Part shown: one piece after another, positions 45,314 through 56,758 of the stretch
Numbering within the stretch: the stretch's first letter is position 1
How the letters are laid out: each line of letters starts with the position of its first letter
Assembly (NCBI RefSeq): GCF_035222485.1
Contig: NC_085920.1
Span: 8,542,001 to 8,606,000, forward strand
Length of the DNA: 64,000 bases
Source: Podospora pseudoanserina
Lineage: Eukaryota; Ascomycota; Sordariomycetes; Sordariales; Podosporaceae
Direction of reading: 5' to 3'
Made by a program: the position numbers and the translations under genes
The notes under the pieces: generated by a model
What the model was told of the DNA's origin: nothing
What the model saw: only the letters and a program-made list of their open reading frames with translations
Databases searched by the model: none

Positions 45314-47749
45314 TTAGTTGGCTTGCAACTTGGTATCAGTGAGAGTTGTATTCACCTTCTGGACCTGTCCCCTCATCCATCGTCCCAAACTTTCACACAG
45401 CCTATCAAGAATCCACTCTGCTTCAGTAACGTCGGCGAGCAGAGGGCTATCTTCACCAATCCAGTCCCATTCTGTTTGTTCATCCCTCTCCACCGACTCA
45501 TCGCTTTCTAAAGAAGACAAGGCGGTGAATCGTATCAGCTTCGTGAATCTTTCCCACTCGCCATATGAGTACACCTTTGGCGGATGGGATCTCAGGTCGT
45601 GGGCAACAGCCTTGATGGCAGCGGATAGCTCTTTGGCAAGCTCATTGTCATCATACTTCTCCTTTTCCAGAACCCGACTCCCGTCTTGCTGCTGACCAAG
45701 AGAACGCTCGGGGTCTATGTCGCTGAAATGCCGCTCGTCACGCATAGGTCTCTCTGGACGCTTGCCTTTTTCTGTGTCGACCTGTTTCCTGTTTAATAAC
45801 TTGGCCAGGGTAGAGTGACGAGCGAGAAAGCTTTTGAGGATTCCCTTCTTGGGCATGATGGTCCAATCTGCCAGAGTAAAGGTACCCCTGTTGATAGCCA
45901 TGACAACGGTTTGACTCATTTGCTGAACCAGGACTGTGACAATGGGAACCGCGGTGATGGACCAGACAATAAAGAACGGCTTGCCAATGTTGGACTTGGG
46001 AGCGAGATCACCATACCTGCTCAGTAATTAGCTTGGGAAACAAGTCACAATGAAGATTGGCTAGGATATTTACCCGATCGTCAAGATTGCCACAAAGCAA
46101 AAGTAAAGGCTGTCAAAGTATCTCCATTGGGATATCCGTGTTTCAGTCACCATGAAAACCAGAGCCCCAATTGTCCAAAAGGAGAAAAATACCAACAGTG
46201 CCATCCCAAGCGCCCATGATCTGTGTCCAAGGTCAGCAGTCTGTCTGTCACGACAAAGCAAAAGGGGCCTACTGTTTCCAGTGTTTTGTCTCCTCCTGTA
46301 TCTGCCTCATGACATCAAACCTGTCCTTTTCCTTCTCCAACAACAGTAGTTTCTGCCGCCGCTTCTTTCGTCTGTCGCGAAGAGCTTCTTCTCCGCTGCC
46401 AACCGCATTTTGGGCCTTGCCCTCGTCAAATATAACTGCTCTTCCCACAATCTCCAGGCGCCCGAGCTGCGTTATGGATGCCCGCCGGGCATATTCTGAG
46501 GCGCTCTCTGCCACGCCTCCTTCGGCAGCTGCTGAATCCGGCCTCACGGGCGGCAGGCCTAACCGCTCTCTCAGTTCCTTTTCACTGGTCACTGTTCTCC
46601 CGACAGTCGACTCGCGTTTGTGTTGCCGATGACGTTTGATGATCTTGTCCGCGCTGATGTTGGCTGCGAAGCGCGTCAGGCTGCCAATGACAAGACCCAA
46701 GAAGATGACACCGATAATCTGGAATGCAAACAGAAATCCCCTTCCCGAATCGGTTTTGGGTGCGAAGTCTCCGAACCCCACAGTGAGGATTGTCTGATCC
46801 TCGTCATCAGCAAGGTTCTGACTACGTGCACCAGGGGACCAGCTGACTTACCACTTGAGAGAAATATAGGGAATCAGCATAAGTAAAGCCTTCCAACGCG
46901 CAGAACACCCCTGCACCTCCTGCCAACCAGAAGAAAAAGCTCATGGTCTGGAGAATCAGTGTCCTTTGGTCGTCATCTAGCTCAAATTTTTGTGGATAGT
47001 GTCCCTTAAAGTAGCCAACCATGTTAACCATCAGCATGGCACAGCTGAGGACGTACATGAGCGATGCCAGGACGGAGTGCCAGAAGCCCTGAGAATATGC
47101 TTCACCAGGCGCCACAGGTGGTGCATAGATTGCCATGGCAATTTCCACGACTATCAGCTGTGTGCAAAATGGACATGTCAGAATATCGTGACATAGAATG
47201 GGTGTGTAAGTACCTACGATGAGAGCCGACAAGAGCCAGAATACAATTGATAAAGGCAACGCCACTATGTATCGTACTCGACGTGTGAAGTTTAACAGCA
47301 GAAACAAGTGGCCGAGGAGGCCAAAGATGATGGAGAAGATGTTGGGAATGATTTCCCTGTAAATGTGGTGAGCGGGAATAATTTCTTCTGGAAGGGGGTA
47401 TAATCTCACCAATTTGGATCAGGTATACCCCAAGCGGCATCATCGGAGCCATGGTTGTCGCTGAATGGCAAGCCATTGTCAGGCAATGTGAATCTCCATG
47501 GACTCACCAAGGACACGATGGACAAGACGTTGGAGAACGGCCCAATGGTTGCAGCGATGAGTGGAATGGCCGTCGAAGCAAACCACCACTTTCTGCCACC
47601 GAAAGGTCAGCTATGTGCACCAGAAACATAAACACAATATAGAAAACATACTGTGGCAAGTTATCACTTTGTCCTCGAAGCTTTATCCGACCTCCTGCAG
47701 CGGTTCGGATTGCGGCAACCGGAGCCGGAGCTGATGGTTTGTTGGGCAT
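45314..47749 (-). CDS. tok1: TOK-type two-pore-domain outward-rectifier K+ channel
   Basis: Plasma-membrane potassium channel with eight membrane spans and two pore loops, the fungal TOK class. Seven exons: 47749-47652, 47592-47410, 47356-47218, 47157-46852, 46793-46273, 46220-46074 and 46016-45314, total 698 aa. The filters are TVGFGDFAP (first pore, made by joining exons 4 and 5) and TIGYGDLAP (second, across exons 6 and 7). A long charged loop (about 280-410, RDRRKKRRQKLLLLEKEKDR) separates the pores. The C-terminal about 200 residues are cytosolic. The third intron could instead join 47214 to 47150, which changes the joint by one residue. That intron is in frame and stop-free (60 nt). Length matches yeast Tok1 (691 aa). 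Confidence 0.92.
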
Positions 47750-49929
47750 ATCTGCTTGTCATATAACAGCTTCGTGTTTATCTCCCACAGGGCTTGTTGT
47801 TGACGATGAACCTTGCATATAAACATTGATTTGGAGCGCCAACGTTCGACGATGTCCTTGCGGAAAAGAATGGAAGGGGAACAGGGCAAGCCAGCAATCA
47901 CTTTCTCTCCAATCGAGCGAGATCGCTGTGGGACTCCATTGTGGTCTGTGTACTTGAGGTTGACAGCACCATGAGAAACCTATCAGCAGGCTCACGTGTG
48001 ATTCGGAAGGGTATCACAGTTGCGATGTAGGTACCGATGGTACACGGGGGAGCGAGTTCTCCTTGCACAAAGACAGAACTTTGTCGGAGTCTGACCAAAT
48101 CCCTGACATGAAGCAGCTTGGCTCCATGCCTCTCGCCCACAGGATACCGACTCACTAAGTACAAGTGTTTGACATTTGTCCATCCACCACTTCGGATGAC
48201 TCAATAGTCGTGATCCTGTCATATGTGGCGGTTACTATACATTGTCGGGCAGGCTGGCGTTTGTGGCTTCCTATTCCATCCGATTGGACTTCCTGGAGTG
48301 GAAAGTATGATGTATATTTGGTGTTGCAGAGAGCCTTGTGCTCATGGCCTCATGAGGTTTCCCGTTCCTGCCTCCATTCGTAGTACCATGATTCTCCCAC
48401 AATCCCAATCTGGAGGTCCGCCGCCACTTCCCTTTGGGGCCGTGGGTTGAGACAACAGGCCCAACCATCCACTGGATGTAGCGGTATTTAGGGTAGTAAC
48501 TGCCCCATAAGTTGGTCCTAAATCAGAGGCTGATTCTGGCTGTCTCATCAAACTATGGTGATTTCGACTTTGATAATCTTCCCAGAATTCTTTCTTGCAT
48601 TAGCCATTGCAAATTCCCACTCTTTCATGAGGAGAGTCTATAACAAACTGGATAAGACTTCAAATCTTTTTTATGTCATTCACATGGGGGATACCTACCG
48701 AGCTTGGATTACAGGACCAGCTTTCTCACGTTCATGATGACATTACCAAGATAACTGTAGCTTTAAAAACTGGGAGATATGAGCTTTTCCAGATAAGAGT
48801 AGAATCCAGATATTTCTCCAAGTTTTAACACCCCAAATATATCCATGAGACTGCCGGTGTTGCTCTCCCTCATCTGGTGTCAGTTTGATATGGTTTGTGA
48901 TGATTCCGAGCGAGCACGACGCACTGACGTTCTACCTCAACCTCAACAGTGCACGGACAATTTACAGTGAAGTGAATTTGCAGGCGTGCACGGACCCCGC
49001 AAACCAGCCTATATATTTCACAGTCCCGGCCCCAAATTTACTGGTTTCCTTTTTTCTTCTTCATACTTACCTTGGCCAACCTCCGGGAGATCACGAATTC
49101 CTAGGGGTAGGGTGACTAGCCTTCATTGCACATCGAGGAGTTTGGTTGTCTTTAATTGCCCTTCGGGGTCGTTATGGCCGCAATTTTTGATGTTTGCCTC
49201 TCTTTTTCATTATGTACCCAACTCTGTTGGGCCATGAGGAAGAAGCCTCTTTTTTTTGTGGTGATGTAAATCAAGTAATCCGTAGCCTCGAAGATGATTG
49301 TGTCGGTTCACAACTGAGTTGGACTGACGAACGATATGGTCGCAGAGACTATTTCAAGCCGAATATTTCCAGCGGCCCTCCCGCCTTGGTGCAGGCCGAT
49401 CACCAAAGCGCAAATCACGTCCTTCTGGGCGGTCCGTGACTCCGTCTCACCAAGGCATCTTTGGCTTCCGGCTTTGACCACTCTCGACGAGGTCACCGAG
49501 GCATTGCACTTGCCAAAAAGTCCAGACGTCTGTCTAACTTGAAGAAATTTGTTTGTTCAACATGCTAAGGCCCGGCTTGGAGACCGTCGGGGAATTCGCA
49601 GTTTCAGATTGTCATCGCACCAGGGCACCGGCACACAGGTCTTTGCTTGAAGAAGGATCCGATCTGGCCTGACCTCGCTGACGGGCAGAGCTGTTCTGAC
49701 ATTTGTTATCCGAATAGGGCCCTCCCTTACATTCCTCAGAGCGGCGCGGCATGGAACGTGTCAAACCGCGCCTCGTCTCACCCAGTACCAACGCTCAAAA
49801 CCACAGCGGTCCTCTTGCTCGACCAGTCAGCTGTGCCTCAATACGAACCGTAGATCTGCACATTTCTTCTCCCGTTGTCAACTCAAAATCAACAACCAGA
49901 AGAAGTATCATGATCATTGTGGACAATCA
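47750..49929. other. Intergenic stretch between divergent K+ channel and acidic TM protein genes
   Basis: 2.2 kb. Relatively AT-rich between about 48540 and 48860. No coding frame with a recognisable domain. Confidence 0.5.
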
Positions 49930-50919
49930 ATGATCGAAATCATGTCGTCAACAGCGCCCTCACCACCGCCTGTGCCAGAGAAGACGCCAGTTCGACCCTA
50001 TTATGCGCCTCTGGTTCCCTCCCCACTGAACCCGAAGAACTGCTTCCAAATACCGCCCCCAACATCACCACCAGGATCTCCATCTCCCAGAACACCACCA
50101 CCTAAAAGACCCAGTCTCCGCAGGCCAGCCTCCCAGACGAGCCCGACTCAGATACTTCTTCGTCAAAAGGCCGCCGCCGCCTTTAGGTCAGAGAGCCTGA
50201 TCAAGGCTTACAGCAGCAACAACAACAACAACTACATCTCCCTCGGGAGCAGTCGCCGACACGCCAGCAGCCGGAACCCATTCCTCAACATGACCCAGCA
50301 CCAGAACCTCACAACCGCTGACACCATCGACATTCTCTATTCCCTGGATATTGACGATGATGACGACACCAACCCTACAGGCGACCTCGGTCTGATCACA
50401 CCAGGCAACAACACCAGCAACAAGCCACTGCCGCCAGTCCCCATGCCCCCTCCTCTATTTTCGTCTTCTTCCCCAGGGCAGGACCCCAACAGCGACAGCC
50501 CACCAGAGCGAGAAGACCATCGGCTTCAAGAAAAAGATGACCTCGACCTCCTCAGTTCAACCCCCTATCACGAGGACTACGACTACGACCACAGAGACAA
50601 GGAGGAGATCGACCTCGAGAACGGCTGTTACTTTGAGCGGGAAAGGGCAACACTACCCTCGGGAAGGACAGCCTCTTTTGACGTCTCGGGAGGGAGGGGA
50701 CGATCGACGCTAAGGAAGGCAAGACGCGGTGGTGGCAGTGGTGCTGAACACAGGTCAGGGGTCACAAGGCTTGTGATCCACCTCGGCCGAGGGCTGGTGA
50801 TACTGGGGATCGTGATCTGGTTTGTGCTGCTTCACGGGCTTTTGAGGACCTTTGGCGGGGCGAGGAGGCCTCCTCCTCCTGACTCCAGCTTGGGGTCTGC
50901 TTCTGATTTGGAGGCATAG
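49930..50919 (+). CDS. Hypothetical Pro-rich, acidic single-pass membrane protein
   Basis: Intronless, 329 aa from the ATG at 49930 (a second in-frame ATG at 49942 gives MSSTAPSPPP and is equally likely). The first about 95 residues are Pro/Ser-rich with SPSPRTPPPKRPSLRRP. An Asn run (SSNNNNNY) and several Asp/Glu runs (LDIDDDDDTNP; HEDYDYDHRDKEEID) follow. One hydrophobic helix near residues 285-305 (GLVILGIVIWFVLLHGLL) is preceded by basic residues and followed by a short Arg/Pro tail. This predicts a tail-anchored type, with a cytosolic disordered body. No family recognised; function unknown. Confidence 0.6.
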   Translation: MIEIMSSTAPSPPPVPEKTPVRPYYAPLVPSPLNPKNCFQIPPPTSPPGSPSPRTPPPKRPSLRRPASQTSPTQILLRQKAAAAFRSESLIKAYSSNNNNNYISLGSSRRHASSRNPFLNMTQHQNLTTADTIDILYSLDIDDDDDTNPTGDLGLITPGNNTSNKPLPPVPMPPPLFSSSSPGQDPNSDSPPEREDHRLQEKDDLDLLSSTPYHEDYDYDHRDKEEIDLENGCYFERERATLPSGRTASFDVSGGRGRSTLRKARRGGGSGAEHRSGVTRLVIHLGRGLVILGIVIWFVLLHGLLRTFGGARRPPPPDSSLGSASDLEA

Positions 50920-51723
50920 ACATCGATTCCATTCTTCTTCTGATGGCGAGCCTTCCCCCTTTTTTTTTTTTTTTCTCCTCTTGTTCCATTCTTTGGTATC
51001 GGACTCAACGGCTGGCGACAACTTGGGGGCTTTTTGGTTCTTTTTCTGGTTGCATTAAATAGGTCAAGAAGGTTAGGGGCAGGAGTCCAAAACGGCGGGG
51101 GAAGGACCGGGCTTGTTGCGTTTTGTGTACATATATTCAGCATTTCAAGTTGCATTACAGGGGCCCGGATTTTTCTGTGGCTTCAGGACACGGTAGCTCA
51201 GGGTATGTGTGGTTCACGAAAGACGTCAAGATCACATTTTCACAAACATACACGCCGTTTCTGTCTTCCGTCTTCCGTTAAAGTTACCATGACCCACCGG
51301 AGCCTTGATTTGCCAACTCGCTAGGCGTGGAACCGCTTACTGCAAACTACCTGAGCAAAAGTAATGGGACTGGAGAACCAGAGAGCCCATTTGGAGTGTG
51401 GGCGACTGATTCCTTGCTACTTAGGGTGCCATCATGGATGAAAAAGGCTACAAATGCACCTGACCAAGCCCAACCTGACCCTCCCAAATCCCTTGCCCGA
51501 CCCTCAAAAGAAAAACTTATCAACTGTTTACTGGGCGTTGATGGCTAAAGCCGAACCTTGCCCGGTTTGTTGTTTCCCTGTCGCTCCCCATATCCATCGT
51601 TCTGCGAGATACAAACAATTTAGCAACTCCGTTCCCCGTCCACCTCTGTTTTCGCTGTCCGGTTGTTTGTTTCCTCTCTATAAATACCCTCGCCTTCGGC
51701 CCCAGCAACCCGACGAAGTGATA
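50920..51723. other. Intergenic stretch between convergent genes, with poly-T tract
   Basis: 800 nt between two 3' ends. A 15-nt T run lies at 50960-50974. No gene. Confidence 0.5.
50960..50974 (+). repeat. Poly-T tract (15 nt)
   Basis: An unbroken T run just downstream of the acidic membrane-protein gene, within its probable 3' UTR. Confidence 0.85.
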
Positions 51724-54318
51724 TTACGCCAGATAACCGAGCTCATCGTCCTCCAAGCGCTCGAGGTACTCCTTGTCGAGCAAAATCTCGATACACTTCT
51801 TGATATCGGCAACCTTGGGCACAAAACGGGACCGGATTTGGTTAATGGTTTCGGAAACGAGCTGCTGGTGCTTCATCTTCTTGCGGGCCTTCATGATGCG
51901 GACAATGGCAGACTAGGTGTCCATGTTAGCATTTGATTTGTCCTCTTTAGACCATGGAAAAATAAGAGGACATACCTGAAGCAACAGTTTCCTGTCTTCT
52001 TCAATCGTCTTGTTCGTCTCTGCCTCCTCCTGCTTCGTCTCGCTCTTCATGCCAACGTTCAGATTGACCCTGTACTTCTTGTTCTTGAAGTCGAGGTTCA
52101 GAGAATACGTATTGCCAGGGCCCACCTTGGCACCAGAATCACAGGTCAGGACCTTGGCTTTGAGGCAGACCAGGAGCGCTGGATCCAGAGATTCGCTGTT
52201 GAGCTGAGTTGTTTGCGCAATTTCCTCATACGTGTTTTGAAGCTTTTCGTTGAACAGAAGCAAGATGGCCATCTGATACACAGATACTGAAAATGTGTAT
52301 GGCATCTTGGCGTTTCGAACATAGTTCGCCTTGATGTCTCCCTTGCAAAGCTGCCACAACCAGGTGAGCTTCCGGCCATCGTGCTTGTGCTTATAGAAAC
52401 GTGTGAAGCGCTCGCAATCTTGCGCAATTTCCTCCGGTGGGTTGAAGTTTGTCCCCGGGGCAGTCAGGGGCCAGAAACCTGTGCCCAGTACCGAGTAGGT
52501 AGAGTCCAAGTTCTTGCCCTCGATGCTGGCCTGTACGTGCCCCTTGAAGCCAGTATTCAGATCTTTGGAGATTTGCATATCCTGGAACATGCGTTGCAGC
52601 TTGCTGGTGTACTCGAATCCGCACGCCTCCTTGAGCTTGCTGATCATGCTAGTCTCGGCGTCATCGGACGACGAGTTGCTGTGAACCAACCGGCGAGCCA
52701 ACATGCGAGAGTAGAACTTTTGAAAGACATCTTTGTCCTCAATGTATTTGAACACAGTCATGATCTGCGTCAAAGTCTCCTCCAGGGCACCATCTTCCAC
52801 ACCAGTGCTGCTCTTGCGCAAAAGGATATCGGTATACTTGGCCAGGAGCTCCGGCGACTTGTTGGATCCAGACTTGCAGACTTCATTGCGGTTGACGAAT
52901 TCCCTGCACGCGTTATCGAGGGATCTTGTAAACTCGGCCTCATCGTTGAACGCGCGCTTGACCAAGCCTTGATACTGCGTGTGAATCTCAAGTAGCGCAT
53001 CCACATAGACCTTGGGCTCCAACTTGTCGGCATCGGAGGCCACCTTGGCGACAGCAGCCAATCCGGCCTTGCGAACGTGATTTTCGAATTTGGCCCGCAA
53101 GGGGTCGAGGCCACCAGCAATGCGCGAAAGCAAACTATACATGCGCGCCATGTCTTCCTCCCTGTCATTATCAAGGAGAACCTGAAACTCGTCGCGGAGC
53201 AGGTTGCTGTGGTCCTCAATGAGCACCTGGTTACAAGCCTTCTTGAGCTGGATAATTATGTCCCCGATCAAGTATAGCTGCACTCGGTTTTCCTCCTCCT
53301 CCAGACGTGCCTCGGCTTTCTTCATGAACTCAACAACGCTGTTCTCGGCAAGGAACTGCTTGCTCTCGTTCGTGTAAAATACTTTGGTCGCCTCAAGGAA
53401 TGGCTTCTCGAAATGGAAGCGATAGACGTTGAGCGTGGGCTTGTGGGAGTCGTTCTCGTCGAGTCCCAGGGAGATGAAGGAGTCGACAACCAGTTTGATC
53501 TGGTTGTATTCAATGGTTTCGCCGTTGCGGTGCTTCTCCACCAGTTTAAGGACCGAGTCCATGACTTTGTGGACAACTTGGTGAAAGAGGACATCGCGCC
53601 ATTTGACGAGGTGGAGGGTGTAGACATCGTACACCGACTTCTTGCCCTCGTCCATCTCCCGCTTTACCCAGTGGCGGTTCAGGTACCCGAAGATATGGTG
53701 AATGTACTTTGCGGCGTTGGTGTAACGATTCCACTCCCGAATGTAGAAGGCTAGAAGAGCCTCTTCAGTGTGACTCTTCGATTCCTCCACAAGACCCGTC
53801 AGATGCTGTGCCAAATACTCATTGAGCAGCTTGTACAGGTCCTCTCCCAGTAAGTGTGCTACGGAGCCAAGTCAGCAATTCAAAGCGTCTAGACAACCAA
53901 CGGAGACACTGACCACCTCTATGAGCTCCAAGCGAACCAGCGTTGAAGCTGACAGCCTTCTGGCTCGTGCAAAAATTGTGAACCGTTCTGGAGATGCATA
54001 GTCAGTGTCGAGAACGTGACGGCTCGGTAGGAAGGGTTCGAAACGAACGTGTAGAGTTTCATGTACTGCCCGCGGCGAGGTTAGCGATGCGCCCATTCAC
54101 GGATGTAGGAGGGAGACATACGTCGGCGAGGTTCAGGCCGCTGTGGAGGTTTGTCATGATGCCATCGATGCCCGTTCGTAGGGTGAGCCATCTAAGTCAC
54201 ATCAGCAGGCGTTCCTTCGCATCGGGGCGGCCTGGGCAAGACAGGCTTGGACCTGGACGTACGTGCTGTCGACATCATCACGGGTGTGGGAGGCACCCGA
54301 AAACGCTGGTGGAGGCAT
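51724..54318 (-). CDS. cul1: Cullin-1 (SCF ubiquitin ligase scaffold)
   Basis: Scaffold of SCF E3 ubiquitin ligases; it binds Skp1/F-box at the N-terminus and Rbx1 at the C-terminus. Six exons: 54318-54263, 54191-54122, 54065-54049, 53987-53914, 53858-51976 and 51912-51724, total 762 aa. Exon 3 is 17 nt (YMKLY). The joints give [21 protein letters not shown] and [14 protein letters not shown], classic CUL1 sequence. The body (about 80-700) contains cullin repeats and the cullin homology domain ([12 protein letters not shown]). The WHB tail has the NEDD8 site IVRIMKARK, Lys708, and ends in ELGYLA, like CUL1 rather than CUL3. CSN6, part of the de-neddylase, is elsewhere in the window. Confidence 0.93.
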
Positions 54319-55595
54319 CTTCTGAAAAGTATTGACGTCTCCCACGGAAAGACAACGGTGGGCTAGACACGACGGCGAGGTGTTCGGTGAGGTGGTGCAA
54401 GTTGGTGTGACCAGGATGGATTAATTGACAGCCCAGGAAGGACGAGCAAGGGCTCTGGTTCAAACGGCAGGACGGGGTTGTCGCGGCGGGCAGGTGCGCT
54501 CTGGATCGCGGGGAAGCCCAGGAATAAAAGAAGGATGCCGTCGATTCGCCGGTGCAAACTGTTGATTCGCAGATAGAGGGCTTCGTTCGCAAGTGAGCCT
54601 TCGGTATGTCTGGTCGAGATTCTGCCGGGTCCTGGCCTGGTGGACGTCAGTTGGTGCCAGGCAGCCGCTACCTGAAAGGCCAAATCGGGTGTGGGGCAGC
54701 CAGAGGTGCAGTGGGCGTGGCGGGGAATAGATTTACTGTCAGTCGTAAGGTGGGCAGCGCAAGAACTTCTGCGAGATTCGAGTTCTCTGAAAATTGGTGA
54801 ATAGTCTGATTTTCTGCAAAATGTGAAGGGGACTACAAAAAAGTCCCCACCATTTGCTCCCAAAGATCAACGAGGCTCCAGGTTGTTGGCAACCTTTGGT
54901 GGCGTTGGCGTTCGTGCCAGCATCACCTTACACGTCCAAAAGTGCTACAAATTAGTAGGTTCTGCATACTGGACACTCTAGGTGCAGACATATCAGATTA
55001 CTGTTCAAACTCCCAAGGTATCCAGAGCAGACAACTTGCAGCATTTTATAGATATATCTCTGTTTCATGACTCCAGGTACCTGCTAGGCAGAAAAACGGC
55101 GTTGTCATCGCCCAGCATACTGGCTTTTCTGTCAACGGCATGGCACTTCAGGCAGGAAACTCAAGGTTCACCATCCACCTCGGTCTGTCCTGCGCGAAAC
55201 TATCCAATCCTAATCACGAAGGCACAGTCCCAACCAGGACTGATAAACGATAGGCGTCAGCAAGCGCACGGACAACGGTAGGCACACCAGGCAAGAGTCA
55301 GAAAACAACTTGGAACAACACTGAACAGCTGTTTTGACGATTCCGCTACCATTCAATCTCATCCAAGACTCGACAATATTCTAGAAAGTAGATTATGTTG
55401 TCCGATCCTGTGTCGAACGCTGAGGGTATACTGCTATCCTTCCCAAGAAAAAAAAGAAAGAAAAGAGAAGAGAAACCTTTCCCGCCCAAACCCAGCCCCC
55501 ACATTCCCACCTCTACACCCTTAAGTTGGAAAAATCTCGCTCCATGATCCGAATCTTGCCTCTCGCCATCTGAGGAGCTCACTCATCCCAGATCC
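54319..55595. other. Intergenic stretch between cullin-1 and the SRF1-like gene
   Basis: Promoter of cullin-1 and 3' region of the SRF1-like gene (both minus). No gene or repeat seen. Confidence 0.5.
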
Positions 55596-56758
55596 CTATC
55601 TACGTTCGTCTTCGCCCCCTCCCAGCTTTTGTACGAGGCGGAATACGTTCACGGTGAAAGTGAAGCTCCATGATATCAAACCGACGGTCTGAAACGCAGC
55701 CAACGCTTGACTGTATTGGCTCACCTGACGGTCCAAGGAGTTGTGAAAGACGAGGGCCTCGAAGGCCAGTGTTGTGCTTGCGGATTTGAATATAATGAAA
55801 AACAAGTCCATCAGGACAAGCGAAATCTTCTGTGTGGCTGGCCGCAGTCCCAAGGGCTTGCCAGTGTATTCATCCCATGTCATGTAGCCGATATAGGGGA
55901 CCGCTACCGTATCTACCACGATAGCGACAATGGACTGTGTCCGTTCCGAAGTGTTTGTTTCCGTCTCGCCGTTTTCTATTTGGAAGATCTTGGCTGAGAG
56001 GGCGAGAGCCACTATGGAGGTGAGGAGAACCGTAAGGCGGAAAGCCAAAGGCACCAATGGGTGTTGTAAGATGACCCGCCAAGCTCTCTTGTAGAGCAGT
56101 TTGTTCCTTGCGGACCGGTTTCCGGCTGAGTCGAGAAGTCGTGGCGGCTCAATGGGGTTATCGAAGCTGGGCTGGAGCTCTTTAAGCACCTCGGGGTCAA
56201 CGATCTGAGCATGTTCCCCTGGAAGATGGCCGTATCGAGATGACTGCAGATAGCTTCGCCATGGTGAGGTGGGTGTTGCCCGGCTATATCGAGGCACAAT
56301 CACAGGCTCGGCTGAGCGCAAGTGGTCCCATTTCCTCCCTCGCTCCGCAGCATCTTTGCGCAAAATGAATTTTCGTAACCTTGCTCGCGAGGTCCTCGGT
56401 GCCTCATCGGTAGGTAACACGCCTCCAAAATCGTACACGTAGCCATCTTTGGAGATCCGTCGTTGGGGCTGGCTGGGGGAATGATTGTGGTGAGAGTGCG
56501 CGGCCCGGGGAGGGGGGCAGTCAAGTGCGCGGAGCTGGTCTTCGGTCGGCGACCCGTACCGTGCTTCGTAGGAGTCTATCCATGCTGGAAAGTGTCAGAT
56601 AATTCATGGGCTGGCATGGATAAAGGAAACATACGTGGCAGGGATCGTGGTGTATGGTGTCGAGTGGTGTTGGAAGCGGCAACGCTGCTTCGCGACCTGA
56701 GGGAAGCGCGAGGTTCAGAAACATTGGAACTGGAGCGCGGGAGGCTCGCAGATGCCAT
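55596..56758 (-). CDS. SRF1-like membrane protein (regulator of phospholipase D)
   Basis: Two exons, 56758-56635 and 56584-55596, joined by a 50-nt intron with a CTGAC branch point, give 370 aa. The joint RSLP-PWIDSYEARYG is typical of fungal homologues of yeast Srf1. The N-terminal half is Arg/Ser-rich and soluble (PRYSRATPTSPWRSYLQSSRYGHLPGEHAQIVDPEVLKEL). Four hydrophobic helices follow between about 230 and 365, with the conserved loop TWDEYTGKPLGLR between the second and third. In yeast this protein activates phospholipase D in the plasma membrane. The family call is from pattern memory, so it is moderate; the gene itself is firm. Confidence 0.7.

Noticed and set aside
52381-52995. Plus-strand 204-codon frame inside cullin-1
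   Set aside because: Shadow of the cullin coding exon; no independent start, domain or regulation signal.
54020-54050. GGGTTCGAA stretch resembling a tRNA B-box
   Set aside because: No A-box, acceptor stem or anticodon arm can be folded around it; it is an intron of cullin-1.
51724-54318. Possible cullin-3 assignment
   Set aside because: The C-terminal [30 protein letters not shown] and the N-terminal AHLLGEDLY are CUL1-type; CUL3 ends differently.
55346-55582. 78-codon minus frame downstream of the SRF1-like gene
   Set aside because: Phe/Leu-rich low-complexity translation of a homopurine stretch; most likely 3' UTR.
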